This document shows positions 24,673 through 33,293 of a DNA stretch of 64,000 nucleotides, one piece after another. This DNA is from Flavobacteriales bacterium CG_4_9_14_3_um_filter_40_17. GTDB lineage: Bacteria > Bacteroidota > Bacteroidia > Flavobacteriales > Flavobacteriaceae. Position numbers and translations under genes: made by a program. The stretch is taken from assembly GCA_002790195.1 (NCBI GenBank), contig PFUR01000075.1, positions 43,365 to 107,364 of the forward strand. The letters run 5' to 3'. The notes beneath the pieces were generated by a model. It searched no databases. It was not told where the DNA came from and saw nothing but the letters and a program-made list of their open reading frames with translations. The number at the start of each line of letters is the position of its first letter. Position 1 is the first letter of the stretch.

Positions 24673-26463
24673 ATGAAAATGTCAACACAATATCTCTTTT
24701 TCACCGGCAAAGGTGGTGTGGGAAAAACCTCTCTATCCTGTGCCACCGCAGTAAAAATGGCGGACGAAGGCAATAAGGTTTTACTCGTGAGTACCGACCC
24801 GGCATCTAATCTGCAGGATGTGTTAGACAGCCCCATTTCAGAAAAAATACAGCCTGTAAAAGGGCTTCAAAACCTTTCGGCCATCAATATTAACCCGGAA
24901 GTCTCAGCTCAGGAATACCGCAACCGCGTGACTGAACCTTTAAAAGACATTTTGCCAGAAGCAGACATCAAGAAAATGAACGAGCAGCTTTCGGGTGCTT
25001 GCACCACGGAAATCGCTTCCTTTGATGAGTTTTCACGATTTATTTCCGGCGAAAATGAAGGCGGAAATTTTGACGTGATCATCTTCGATACGGCTCCTAC
25101 AGGACACACCTTACGATTGTTGGAGTTGCCGGCTGCATGGGCATCTTTCTCAGAAGAAAATCCGGATGGCGCTTCTTGTCTGGGTCCAACTTCCGCCTTA
25201 AAAAGCAGTCAGGAGCGCTACAATAAAGTGGTGGCAACCTTGAGAGATGCCAAACAAACCACCTTTTATCTCGTGGCAAGAGCTGAAAAATCATCAATCA
25301 AAGAAGCTTCCCGCACCAGTGCCGAGTTACAATCGTTGGGACTCAACCACCAAAAATTATTGGTCAACGGGGTATTCAAAGCGCTGGATCAATCGGACGC
25401 TTTCGCCTTGAAAATGGAAAAAATGGCACAGCAGGAAATGGCTGATTTGCCTAAAAACTTACAAGATCTGGAACAGCAACGTTTTCCGTTGTTACCTTAC
25501 AATGTGTTAGGCATTGAAAAACTGCGCTCTTTGCTCGATACGATCCTGCAAGAAAAAGTAGTGCAGCAAACGCTTTCATCCACAAGCGTTCTAGTCCACG
25601 AACTCAACGGCATCGACCAGCTGGTCGATGACTTGACCAAGGAGCAGAATCACGGATTGATTATGACGATGGGAAAAGGCGGTGTGGGTAAAACCATTGC
25701 TGCTTCGGCCATCGCGGTGATGATTGCCCGCAAGGGTTTTGAAGTACATCTCACTACGACAGATCCGGCTGCTCACGTGCAGGATTTTATCAATCAGTTG
25801 GGAAGCTTACCTGAAAATATGACGGTTGATCGCATTGATCCCAAGGTGGAAACCCAACGCTACACCGAAAAGGTTTTGGCTCAAAAAGGTGCAAATATGG
25901 ACGAGCAAGGTAAGAAGTTATTGTTAGAAGATTTAAAATCGCCTTGCACAGAAGAAGTAGCCGTATTTCACGCCTTTTCAAAAGCCATTCAGCAAGCCAA
26001 GCGCAAGTTTGTGGTAATTGATACTGCACCCACCGGGCATACTTTATTGTTACTTGATACAGCCGGAAGCTACCACCGCGAAGTGATGCGCACTACCGGA
26101 ATGGATCCCGCTAAAATAAAAACGCCTTATATGGCATTGCAAGACGGCAGTTTGTCTAAAGTGATTTTGATTTCCTTGCCGGAAACCACCCCAATGCGTG
26201 AAGCTACGGCCTTACAAGAAGATTTGAAACGTGCGGGCATTTCGCCTTATGCTTGGGTGGTCAACCAAAGTCTTTCAATGCAAGACGGACTCAAAGACCT
26301 TTTATTGAAAAGCAGGGCTTTGGCAGAAGTGGATGTTATCAAAAACATCGAGAACACTCTTACAAACAAAATTTACGGCATTCCTTTTTTACCCAAAGAG
26401 CAACTTTTGACGGCACTCCTAGAATTTTATGATACCAAACAACTGGTAAAAGAAAAAAAATAG
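24673..26463 (+). CDS. arsA: Arsenical pump-driving ATPase ArsA
   Basis: A 596-residue cytoplasmic ATPase with two homologous halves, each with a P-loop (GKGGVGKTS near residue 10; GKGGVGKTI from G334) and a signal-transduction motif DTAPTGHT. The three arsenite-binding cysteines of the known enzyme have counterparts: SGACTTEIASFDEF and DGASCLGPTS in the first half and SPCTEEVAVFHAF in the second. ArsA energises an ArsB or Acr3 efflux channel with ArsD as metal donor. Neither channel nor an ArsR repressor or ArsC reductase is in this window, so the pump partner must be encoded elsewhere or ArsDA serves another function here. Confidence 0.95.
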   Translation: MKMSTQYLFFTGKGGVGKTSLSCATAVKMADEGNKVLLVSTDPASNLQDVLDSPISEKIQPVKGLQNLSAININPEVSAQEYRNRVTEPLKDILPEADIKKMNEQLSGACTTEIASFDEFSRFISGENEGGNFDVIIFDTAPTGHTLRLLELPAAWASFSEENPDGASCLGPTSALKSSQERYNKVVATLRDAKQTTFYLVARAEKSSIKEASRTSAELQSLGLNHQKLLVNGVFKALDQSDAFALKMEKMAQQEMADLPKNLQDLEQQRFPLLPYNVLGIEKLRSLLDTILQEKVVQQTLSSTSVLVHELNGIDQLVDDLTKEQNHGLIMTMGKGGVGKTIAASAIAVMIARKGFEVHLTTTDPAAHVQDFINQLGSLPENMTVDRIDPKVETQRYTEKVLAQKGANMDEQGKKLLLEDLKSPCTEEVAVFHAFSKAIQQAKRKFVVIDTAPTGHTLLLLDTAGSYHREVMRTTGMDPAKIKTPYMALQDGSLSKVILISLPETTPMREATALQEDLKRAGISPYAWVVNQSLSMQDGLKDLLLKSRALAEVDVIKNIENTLTNKIYGIPFLPKEQLLTALLEFYDTKQLVKEKK

Positions 26464-26580
26464 GCATCACAAAAACCGAACTTTTATCGTGCGTTTTATT
26501 ATTATCTTTTATATTAAACAACAAAGAATTTTTATTTAGAACTTATTTAAACTTTTATCAAAATAAGAGCAAACCCTAAC

Positions 26581-27183
26581 TTATCTCGGAGAATGCTCAA
26601 CAGTAGCCTCACGAACCCAATAATAATCTAAATTTTGATGCAGTTTGGCATTGATTAGTTCCATGCCTTCTTGGTAGGTGCTGCCTTGCGGAACGGCAAC
26701 GGCTTGACCGTTGGGCAGTGAAACCATGTAGAAACCGTCTTCAAATTTTGATAATTTGACATCTGTTCCGTCTATATTTTCTGCATACCAGGTTTTTTCT
26801 TCCGGCAAGTAATACATGTTTACTTTTTTGCCCTTTTTTTTCCCGGAGAGAACGGCCACCGAAAAATGATTTTGGGTAGCGGTAAGCTGGTATTTCACAC
26901 CGTCTTTTTCTACAAATTGGTTTTCGATATCGCCCGCTTGCATAGCTATCGGGTTGGAACCGGACCAAAATTCAATCACGTTGAAGATGATTAAGTCTCC
27001 CAAAAAAAACAACGGATAAACCGGGATGATAAAGAATCCCCAAAAAATGGCATTGTTGACAAACTTGCTGTCGGAAACCCCTTCGTTCCAGTTCTTAAGG
27101 TTGTTAAAAGCTTTGAATTCGCCGAGACATGATGAAGACAGAATGCTTGCAGTTAGCACAAGTGCTAGTAGGTTTTTTTTCAT
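26581..27183 (-). CDS. DUF3332-family lipoprotein
   Basis: A 200-residue protein with a lipoprotein signal (SSSCLG, cysteine about residue 19), a conserved N-terminal block (FNNLKNWNEGVSDSKFVNNAIFW), a hydrophobic stretch (FFIIPVYPLFFLGDLIIFNVIEFW) and a C-terminal half rich in beta-strands (residues about 90-170). This is the layout of DUF3332 proteins, which are widespread in Bacteroidota and lack an assigned role. It begins 24 bases downstream of the end of the MlaF-like gene and may be the last gene of that operon, which would fit an envelope function. Confidence 0.82.
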   Translation of the reverse strand: MKKNLLALVLTASILSSSCLGEFKAFNNLKNWNEGVSDSKFVNNAIFWGFFIIPVYPLFFLGDLIIFNVIEFWSGSNPIAMQAGDIENQFVEKDGVKYQLTATQNHFSVAVLSGKKKGKKVNMYYLPEEKTWYAENIDGTDVKLSKFEDGFYMVSLPNGQAVAVPQGSTYQEGMELINAKLHQNLDYYWVREATVEHSPR

Positions 27184-27207
27184 AAAAATTGAATTAATTA
27201 GTATAAT

Positions 27208-27975
27208 TTAAATCTGTTGGTGTCTATACACCTCCCTAACGTTTTTCATCAGGTTTGACGAGTAAACGAAATCGACTATTGCTTTATTGTCTGTGTTAAA
27301 AATCTCTTTGTTGCTCCCCTCCCACGCCTTTAATCCGTCTTTGAGAAACACGATTTTTTCTCCGATTTCCATCACCGAATTCATGTCATGCGAATTGATT
27401 ACCGTGGTGATGTCAAACTCGCGGGTGATTTCCTGAATCAGGTTGTCAATCAAAATGGATGTTTGCGGATCAAGCCCTGAGTTGGGCTCGTCACAGAATA
27501 AATATTTGGGATTGAGCACAATGGCACGAGCAATAGCGACTCTTTTTTTCATACCACCCGAAAGCTCTGAAGGTAATTTTTTATGCGAATCTTTGAGGTT
27601 GACCCTTTCCAAAACCATATCGACCCTTTCTTTCATTTGGGTTATGTTCATACTGGAAAACATTTTGAGTGGAAATTTCACATTTTCTTCGACACTCATC
27701 GAATCGAACAATGCACTTCCTTGAAAAACCATCCCGATTTGAGTGCGCAACTCACGCTGTTCGTCATAGTCTAAGTTTTTATAAACATGCCCTTCAAAAG
27801 ATATTTCGCCTTCATCGGGTTTAAAAAGCCCAATCATGCACTTCAAAAATACTGTTTTCCCGGAGCCGCTTTGACCGATGACGAGGTTGGTTTTTCCCTT
27901 GTCAAAACAAGTGCTGATTCCTTTGAGTACTTCAACACTGTCAAATGTTTTATGTAAGTTTGTTACCGTTATCAT
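27208..27975 (-). CDS. ABC transporter ATPase, MlaF-like
   Basis: A 255-residue ABC ATPase of the Mla/Mkl type, which drives phospholipid or other lipid transport between the two membranes. Walker A is GQSGSGKTVFLK (about residues 33-44), the ABC signature LSGGMKKRVAIARA, Walker B YLFCDEPNSGLD, and the switch histidine lies in VINSHDMNSV. Its start overlaps the stop of the MlaE-like permease gene, so the two proteins are made together. The substrate-binding MCE (MlaD) protein that normally completes this system is not adjacent. Confidence 0.92.
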   Translation of the reverse strand: MITVTNLHKTFDSVEVLKGISTCFDKGKTNLVIGQSGSGKTVFLKCMIGLFKPDEGEISFEGHVYKNLDYDEQRELRTQIGMVFQGSALFDSMSVEENVKFPLKMFSSMNITQMKERVDMVLERVNLKDSHKKLPSELSGGMKKRVAIARAIVLNPKYLFCDEPNSGLDPQTSILIDNLIQEITREFDITTVINSHDMNSVMEIGEKIVFLKDGLKAWEGSNKEIFNTDNKAIVDFVYSSNLMKNVREVYRHQQI

Positions 27976-28712
27976 CAGCTGAGAAGTAATTGTGTTATGA
28001 TATAATTTAAGACAATAATCACCACGCTGGTCCAGACGAACGAGGTGGTACTCGCTTTACCAACTTCCAGCGCGCCGCCTTGCATGTAATATCCATGAAA
28101 AGCCGGTATGGTAGCCAAAACAAAAGCAAAAACCAAGGTTTTGATGAAAGCATAGATGACGTGAAATTGAATAAACTCTACCTGTATGCCTTGGGTGTAG
28201 TCTGAAGATGTAGCAAAACCACCCATCACTGCCGCAACCCATCCGCCAATGATTCCGAGAAACATGCTGATGGCAATAATAAACGGATAAAGCATCATGG
28301 CAATTATTTTGGGGAAGATGAGATAGTTAAGCGAATTTACGCCCATAACTTCTAAGGCATCAATTTGTTCGGTAACGCGCATGGTGCCAATGCTCGAAGT
28401 GATAAAAGACCCAACCCTGCCTGCCATGATTATAGAAATGAAAGTAGGCGAAAATTCGAGTATGATGGATTGCCGGGTGGCAAAACCAATCAGAAATTTT
28501 GGTAACAAAGGGTTGGTAAGGTTTAGAGCCGTTTGAATGCTCACAACACCCCCTACAAAAAACGAAATAAAGGATACGATTCCCAACGAACCAAGTATGA
28601 GATCATCAACCTCTTTCATCAAAACTTCTTTGAAGTCACACCCACGAGGCGGCCTGCTGAAAACTTTCCGCAACATGATGAAGTAAGCACCAATCTTAGT
28701 AATATGTTTCAT
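27975..28712 (-). CDS. MlaE-family ABC permease
   Basis: A 245-residue inner-membrane permease of the MlaE family with about 5-6 hydrophobic segments. The conserved core ATRQSIILEFSPTFISIIMAG and VGSFITSSIGTMRVTEQIDALEVMG is the MlaE signature; the C-terminal helices (HGYYMQGGALEVGKASTTSFV) are also typical. It forms an ABC lipid transporter with the overlapping MlaF-like ATPase. A first gene in its operon, since a 180-base gap with a terminator for ppiD separates it from the next upstream gene. Confidence 0.92.
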   Translation of the reverse strand: MKHITKIGAYFIMLRKVFSRPPRGCDFKEVLMKEVDDLILGSLGIVSFISFFVGGVVSIQTALNLTNPLLPKFLIGFATRQSIILEFSPTFISIIMAGRVGSFITSSIGTMRVTEQIDALEVMGVNSLNYLIFPKIIAMMLYPFIIAISMFLGIIGGWVAAVMGGFATSSDYTQGIQVEFIQFHVIYAFIKTLVFAFVLATIPAFHGYYMQGGALEVGKASTTSFVWTSVVIIVLNYIITQLLLS

Positions 28713-28836
28713 GTGTATTCGATTTCTTTACTTAGAAGTCAATCTTTTGGCTAAAGTAGAAAAAAACGATTGATTATCTCAATTTTTAAAAGGGCTTTAA
28801 CCTTAGATAAAACAAACCGGCTCAAATTGAATTGAC

Positions 28837-28867
28837 AAAAAAATCCGAAGAAATTCTCCGGATTTTT
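28837..28867 (-). terminator. Intrinsic terminator after ppiD-like gene
   Basis: Inverted repeat AAAAATCCG (28839-28847) with CGGATTTTT (28859-28867), 11-base loop; on the minus strand the second arm runs into seven T residues, 24 bases after the ppiD-like stop. Confidence 0.85.
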
Positions 28868-28890
28868 ATTAACTGTATCGACGGCAGCTG

Positions 28891-31011
28891 TTAGTAGAAA
28901 ACTGCTCTATTATCTTCTATCTTCGCTTTGGCTTTCAAGGCATTAAAAATGTTGCCAGAAACCGGCGCGCTGCGTTGGTTCAAAATGGCATCTCCATAGG
29001 AAAGATAACTTTGGATGTCCTCAGCTTTATTCAGTTTGATAACTTTTATTTTATACACTCCATTGTTTCCTTCCAAAGCTACAGATGTTTGATCCGGTTT
29101 GAGGCTAAAAGCAGCTCCCACCACTTCGGGTTCCCTACCTGCTCCTGCTATCATCGGGTTTTTTCGGTTTACGGCTAATGCGCTTTCAATACTTACGTTG
29201 TAAGTTTTCGCTGCATCATCCATGTTGAGCTTGGCAATTTTTTCTTTGATGATGGCAGCCTTCTTTTGATTTCTCAAGATTGGCAAGACGCGGATGGAAG
29301 CATCTTCAGGTTTCATCAGCCCTTTTTCAGCTTTTTTGGTCAGTTGGACTACTGCATAATCTCCATTTGCCAAATCGAATCTTTTGATGTCTCCAATTTT
29401 GGTGTTTTCTTCAAATGTCCATTGAACCAGGCTTCTGTTTGATCCAATCCCGGGAAGTAATTCGTCTAAGAGGTGAATAGAGTTAATGGGATTTGCTTGG
29501 TATTTATTTTGGTCAGCGACTTCTTGAAAATCTTTTTCTTTCACGGCCAATTCAAACTTGGTGGCGGTTGTAAACAAATCGGAAATTGTCTTGTCTGAAG
29601 GCTCTATCCTTCTGGCTAAATTGGCCACTTTCACGACTTTCACCGTGCCTTTTTGGTCGTCAATTTTAATGATGTGATAGCCAAATTGTGTTTCTACAAT
29701 TCCGATGTCGCCTTTTTTATTTTCAAAAACATAATCGTTGAATGGTTTTACCATCGTACCGTGTGCAAAATATCCCAAATCACCTCCCTTGTCCCTGTTT
29801 GACTGATCAATTGAATATTTGGGAGCCAATTCGGTAAATTTGATTTGATTACTTTTGATGACTGTCAAAAGACTATCAACCAATATTTTGGCTTCCGATT
29901 TTGGCAAAGCATCCAGACCCGCAGATTGCAATCCTTGATAAGAAACCAGAATGTGGCTTGCTTTGACTGAATCCGGCTGTACTGTAGCGGCTACAACTTT
30001 GGTGGCTTTAAAAAAAGCTCCATCGCGGTATGGCCCGAAGATTTTTCCTTCTGGCGTGGCCAATATACTGTCAGCTACATTGGACGGCAATTGATTTTTT
30101 GTGACAAAGGTGTTCTCGTAAGGCAAGTCAGAATTCGCTGCCAAGAATTCGCTGATTTCGGTTGTGTTTTTCAATCCTTTGACAGTGTCATTTTTTTGAG
30201 TCTCCGAGTTGTATTCAACCCGATCGTTTAGCAAAGATAGAACGGCTTCTTTTACTTGGTTTTCATCCTCCAACGAAGCTTTTTCCTGAAACAAGACAAA
30301 TCGGATACCTCTCGAAGCTTCTTCTTCAAAACTTTTCGGGTGCTCTTTCACGTAAGCTAAAATTTCTTCTTTGCTTACCTCTATCTTGTCATCTGCGATG
30401 GCTTTATAGGGAATCAAAACAAAATTGAAATCTACTAAATCGCGCTCATTATGGTAGGCCCATTTCGATTCGAGTTTGGTTGCGGTAAAGCCTCCTTTAA
30501 CCAGATTGAAAAAATGTTGCTGAATGGCATTGGCAGCTAAGCTCTTTTCGTAATCTAACCACTGCCTCCAAATTTCACCCCCTTCTTTTTCTATACTTGC
30601 AATGTATTCACGAAGCCTGTACTCATCAAAAAACCCATTTTCATTTTGGAAGTTTGGATTGTTTACCAAACTCGCCATCATGATGTTCCACTGTTCGTCT
30701 TTTTCTACCGTTAAACCAAGTTTTTCAAATTGTTCTTCGAATAGTATTTTTCCTACTTCTTGATCCCAAACATATCGAACAGCCTGCGTGTTCGTCGCGT
30801 TTGGCCCTAAGTTGGCCTGTGCGTTATCTACTTTTTGTCTGAAACTCAGCATATCGATGTCAGTTCCGTTGACAACACCTATGTTTTTGGGGTTTCCGCT
30901 ATTAAAACCACCTTTTGTGAGTACATCAGATAAAATAAAGGCAAAAAGTGCCAAAGCTATAATCAGGATAAGAATCAGCGTACGTTGTCTAATCTTTGAA
31001 AGTATTGCCAT
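28891..31011 (-). CDS. Periplasmic peptidyl-prolyl isomerase, PpiD-like (SurA_N domain)
   Basis: A 706-residue membrane-anchored folding factor. One N-terminal helix (residues about 10-30) anchors it in the inner membrane; residues about 35-200 form the SurA/PpiD N-terminal chaperone domain; a parvulin (PPIC) domain lies around 345-455 (KASHILVSYQ, KYSIDQSNRDKGGDLGYFAHG, VETQFGYHIIKI); the rest is a long C-terminal chaperone region. It helps fold exported and outer-membrane proteins. It is the last gene of a long minus-strand envelope operon and is followed by a strong terminator. Confidence 0.92.
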   Translation of the reverse strand: MAILSKIRQRTLILILIIALALFAFILSDVLTKGGFNSGNPKNIGVVNGTDIDMLSFRQKVDNAQANLGPNATNTQAVRYVWDQEVGKILFEEQFEKLGLTVEKDEQWNIMMASLVNNPNFQNENGFFDEYRLREYIASIEKEGGEIWRQWLDYEKSLAANAIQQHFFNLVKGGFTATKLESKWAYHNERDLVDFNFVLIPYKAIADDKIEVSKEEILAYVKEHPKSFEEEASRGIRFVLFQEKASLEDENQVKEAVLSLLNDRVEYNSETQKNDTVKGLKNTTEISEFLAANSDLPYENTFVTKNQLPSNVADSILATPEGKIFGPYRDGAFFKATKVVAATVQPDSVKASHILVSYQGLQSAGLDALPKSEAKILVDSLLTVIKSNQIKFTELAPKYSIDQSNRDKGGDLGYFAHGTMVKPFNDYVFENKKGDIGIVETQFGYHIIKIDDQKGTVKVVKVANLARRIEPSDKTISDLFTTATKFELAVKEKDFQEVADQNKYQANPINSIHLLDELLPGIGSNRSLVQWTFEENTKIGDIKRFDLANGDYAVVQLTKKAEKGLMKPEDASIRVLPILRNQKKAAIIKEKIAKLNMDDAAKTYNVSIESALAVNRKNPMIAGAGREPEVVGAAFSLKPDQTSVALEGNNGVYKIKVIKLNKAEDIQSYLSYGDAILNQRSAPVSGNIFNALKAKAKIEDNRAVFY

Positions 31012-31106
31012 TGTGCTTAAATATTAAAAAAATTCAGTCGGCGAAAATACCATTTTTAAATGAATAATGAAATAAGAATGTGGTATTTATTTTTTATGAA
31101 AATACG

Positions 31107-31206
31107 AAAAATCTGGACCAGTTGGCAGAAGTCGAGTGCAAGAGATTGAGAGAATGGAGGCGTAGGCTTAGAAATCGTCAGTTGGTAACCGGATAACCAG
31201 ATTTTT
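31107..31206 (-). other. Long-range inverted repeat between the CorC-like and ppiD-like genes
   Basis: AAAAATCTGG (31107-31116) pairs perfectly with CCAGATTTTT (31197-31206), enclosing about 80 bases that include further matching pieces (CCAGTTGG near the left arm, AGTTGGTAACCGG near the right). On the minus strand the structure starts at the TAA of the CorC-like gene and ends in a T-run, so it may be a terminator or attenuator before ppiD, or a small structured RNA. Confidence 0.4.
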
Positions 31207-32495
31207 TAATCCGATTTTAATATTTTCAGGGTGACTAAATCAATCTTGGTATTTGAAGCTTCGAGTATGGTAAACTGGTATTTATCTATCTGGACTACTT
31301 CATTTATTTGAGGAATCTCTTCGGTATAATTGACTATCAGCCCGCCTAATGTCTCATAGTTTTCGTCTTCCGGCAAATCCAATTTATGAACTTCGTTGAT
31401 GTAGTCAACTTCCAATCGGGCAGAAAATTTGAAAAACGTCTCGTCTATCTGGATTTCAATTAGTTCATCCACATCGTGTTCGTCTTCTATTTCCCCAAAA
31501 AGTTCTTCTACTATGTCTTCCAAAGTAATGAGCCCGGCTGTCCCTCCATATTCATCGAGGACAACTGCAATGCTTTTTCGTTTTTTGATTAACAAGTCCA
31601 GTATATCTTTTGTAAGCATCGTTTCAGGGATAAATTCGATGGGTTTTAGGATGCTCGTAATATTTTTTGGTTTTTTGAACAAATCGAACGAGTGGATATA
31701 TCCAATGATATCATCAATATTCTCTTTGTAAATCAATATTTTTGAATAGCCTGTTTCGGTCAAAATTTTGACGACATCAGCGACCGGGGTTTGTATATCC
31801 ACTGCTTCGATTTCCGTTCGAGGCACCATAATTTCCCGGGCTTTTATTTCAGAAAACTCAAGTGCATTTTGAAAAATCTGAATTTCCGAATCCACTTGGT
31901 TTTCGTTGTCATTTTTTTCAATCTGTTCGTTGATATAATGTCCCAATTCCATTTTTGTAAAGGTCAATTGGATGGCATCACCTGAAGTTTTAAAAATATA
32001 TTTCAGTATCCAATCGGTCAATTTCATGATTAGTTCGGACGGGATTGAAAGCAACAACATGATGACATAGGCCGGAAAGGACAACCATTTCAACAAAGAA
32101 TTGGCATAGACTTGAAAAAAAACTTTTGGCAAAAATTCGGCGGTAATCAGAATGACTAAAGTTGAAAGGATGGTTTGAGCCAATAGGTTAAAATCGGTCA
32201 GCAGGCTGTTTACAAACCCAAATCGTGTCGGGTAGAGCCGAACAAACAAGCCCATCAAAAATTTACCCATAAAATAACCGTAAATTACCAAAGAAAGATT
32301 ATTACCCACCAGCATAGTGGTGATAAACTTGGAAGGTTTTGCGGTAATTCTTGACAACAACATACCAAAAAGGTTATCTTGCTTTTTCTCAATTTCAACT
32401 TGAATTTTGTTTGCAGTGACAAAAGCGATTTCCATGCCCGAAAAAAATGCGGACAGCAATAAGGTAATCAGAATAATAGGCATCTCAGGATTCAT
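31206..32495 (-). CDS. HlyC/CorC-family membrane protein with CBS domains
   Basis: A 429-residue protein with a DUF21/CNNM membrane domain (about residues 1-190, four hydrophobic segments), a CBS pair (about 210-335; IMVPRTEIEAVD, SKILIYKENIDDIIGYIH, VVLDEYGGTAGLITLEDIVEELFGEIEDEHD) and a C-terminal CorC/HlyC domain (about 345-425). Members are linked to magnesium or cobalt efflux; the Flavobacteriia gliding protein GldE has the same architecture, but no other gld gene is nearby and I do not assign that name. Its ATG overlaps the stop of the small membrane protein upstream. Confidence 0.9.
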   Translation of the reverse strand: MNPEMPIILITLLLSAFFSGMEIAFVTANKIQVEIEKKQDNLFGMLLSRITAKPSKFITTMLVGNNLSLVIYGYFMGKFLMGLFVRLYPTRFGFVNSLLTDFNLLAQTILSTLVILITAEFLPKVFFQVYANSLLKWLSFPAYVIMLLLSIPSELIMKLTDWILKYIFKTSGDAIQLTFTKMELGHYINEQIEKNDNENQVDSEIQIFQNALEFSEIKAREIMVPRTEIEAVDIQTPVADVVKILTETGYSKILIYKENIDDIIGYIHSFDLFKKPKNITSILKPIEFIPETMLTKDILDLLIKKRKSIAVVLDEYGGTAGLITLEDIVEELFGEIEDEHDVDELIEIQIDETFFKFSARLEVDYINEVHKLDLPEDENYETLGGLIVNYTEEIPQINEVVQIDKYQFTILEASNTKIDLVTLKILKSD

Positions 32496-32695
32496 GAATC
32501 TTGGTCATTTCTGCTTTCAAATTTCTTTCTGAAATTTCTTTTAAAAAAGTACATAAAAAGCGCAACAATGGCAAAAAGAGCATACAGATAGGCTTTTTCA
32601 GAGGCTACATGCCAAATTGTAATTGATTGATAGATAAAAAAAACAGCTATGATTAGGTAGCCAAATTCAATTATTTTATAAACATACTTATTCAT
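32492..32695 (-). CDS. Small hypothetical membrane protein (67 aa)
   Basis: A 67-residue protein with two hydrophobic segments (about 9-25 and 33-50) and a basic, then acidic tail (KRNFRKKFESRNDQDS). I do not recognise a named family. It is very probably a real gene: it is packed between lptC (3 bases upstream) and the CorC-like gene, whose ATG overlaps its TGA (ATGA). A small inner-membrane role linked to envelope assembly would fit the neighbours, but that is only context. Confidence 0.75.
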   Translation of the reverse strand: MNKYVYKIIEFGYLIIAVFFIYQSITIWHVASEKAYLYALFAIVALFMYFFKRNFRKKFESRNDQDS

Positions 32696-32698
32696 TTC

Positions 32699-33265
32699 CT
32701 ATTGATTTTCATTTATGAGGCTTTCTGCGCTGAATCTGGTGATGTTGATAATGGTGAGGTCTAAGTTGAAATCAATCCCAAAACCTTCCACTACCGAGCC
32801 ATCCACATCGGTAAATTTAAATTTTTTTTCTGAGAAGAGCCACTCGTTTTTTTGATCCCAAAAAAGTTGGTCGGTTTCCAATAAAGCACCATCGTGTTTG
32901 ATGATTTTGACATTGCCAAGCAGTTCAATCACGTCCATGCTGTCGTAGTTGACCGCTTTGTCGGCTTTGACCGTGGTTTTGAAATTGTTTTTGTCGAAAA
33001 AATAAAGGAGGAGGCCTTCAGGAAAACGGGAGAATGAAAATTTCCGGTTGCTGTAATCAATCATTTTGGCACTGATGAGATGAGAGGTTACCCTGCCTGA
33101 ATCAGTATATTTCAGGCTAAAATTTTCTGCTATGCCGATGGGTGCTCTTGAAGTCAGTTGCATTTTTTGAATCTTACCCAGATTGTCCTGACAAGAAAAA
33201 AACATTGCCACAACAAGCGTTGCGGCAATGTGAAAAGTTAAGGCTTTAAAGTTACCCTTAAGCAT
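32699..33265 (-). CDS. lptC: LPS export protein LptC
   Basis: A 188-residue bitopic protein of the lipopolysaccharide export bridge. The N terminus is hydrophobic and ends with FFSCQD, a possible lipobox, common in Bacteroidota LptC. The periplasmic part carries the LptC/OstA beta-jellyroll: VTSHLISAKMIDYSNRKFSF, VKADKAVNYDSMDVIELLGNVKI, ALLETDQLFWDQKNEWLFSEK. It would take LPS from LptB2FG and pass it to LptA. In Flavobacteriia it commonly sits in this operon with a TPR protein and a CorC-like gene. Confidence 0.9.
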   Translation of the reverse strand: MLKGNFKALTFHIAATLVVAMFFSCQDNLGKIQKMQLTSRAPIGIAENFSLKYTDSGRVTSHLISAKMIDYSNRKFSFSRFPEGLLLYFFDKNNFKTTVKADKAVNYDSMDVIELLGNVKIIKHDGALLETDQLFWDQKNEWLFSEKKFKFTDVDGSVVEGFGIDFNLDLTIINITRFSAESLINENQ

Positions 33266-33293
33266 TTTGAAAGGGATCAGGTTTTTTAAAAAT

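Noticed and set aside
16987-26463. An arsenite oxidase system linking Moco and ars genes
   Set aside because: No aioA or aioB is present, and that enzyme family needs the guanylated cofactor, which the broken mobA could not supply.
31206-32495. Naming the CorC-like protein GldE
   Set aside because: Same domain order, but no other gliding genes are adjacent and general HlyC/CorC proteins in this operon position are common.
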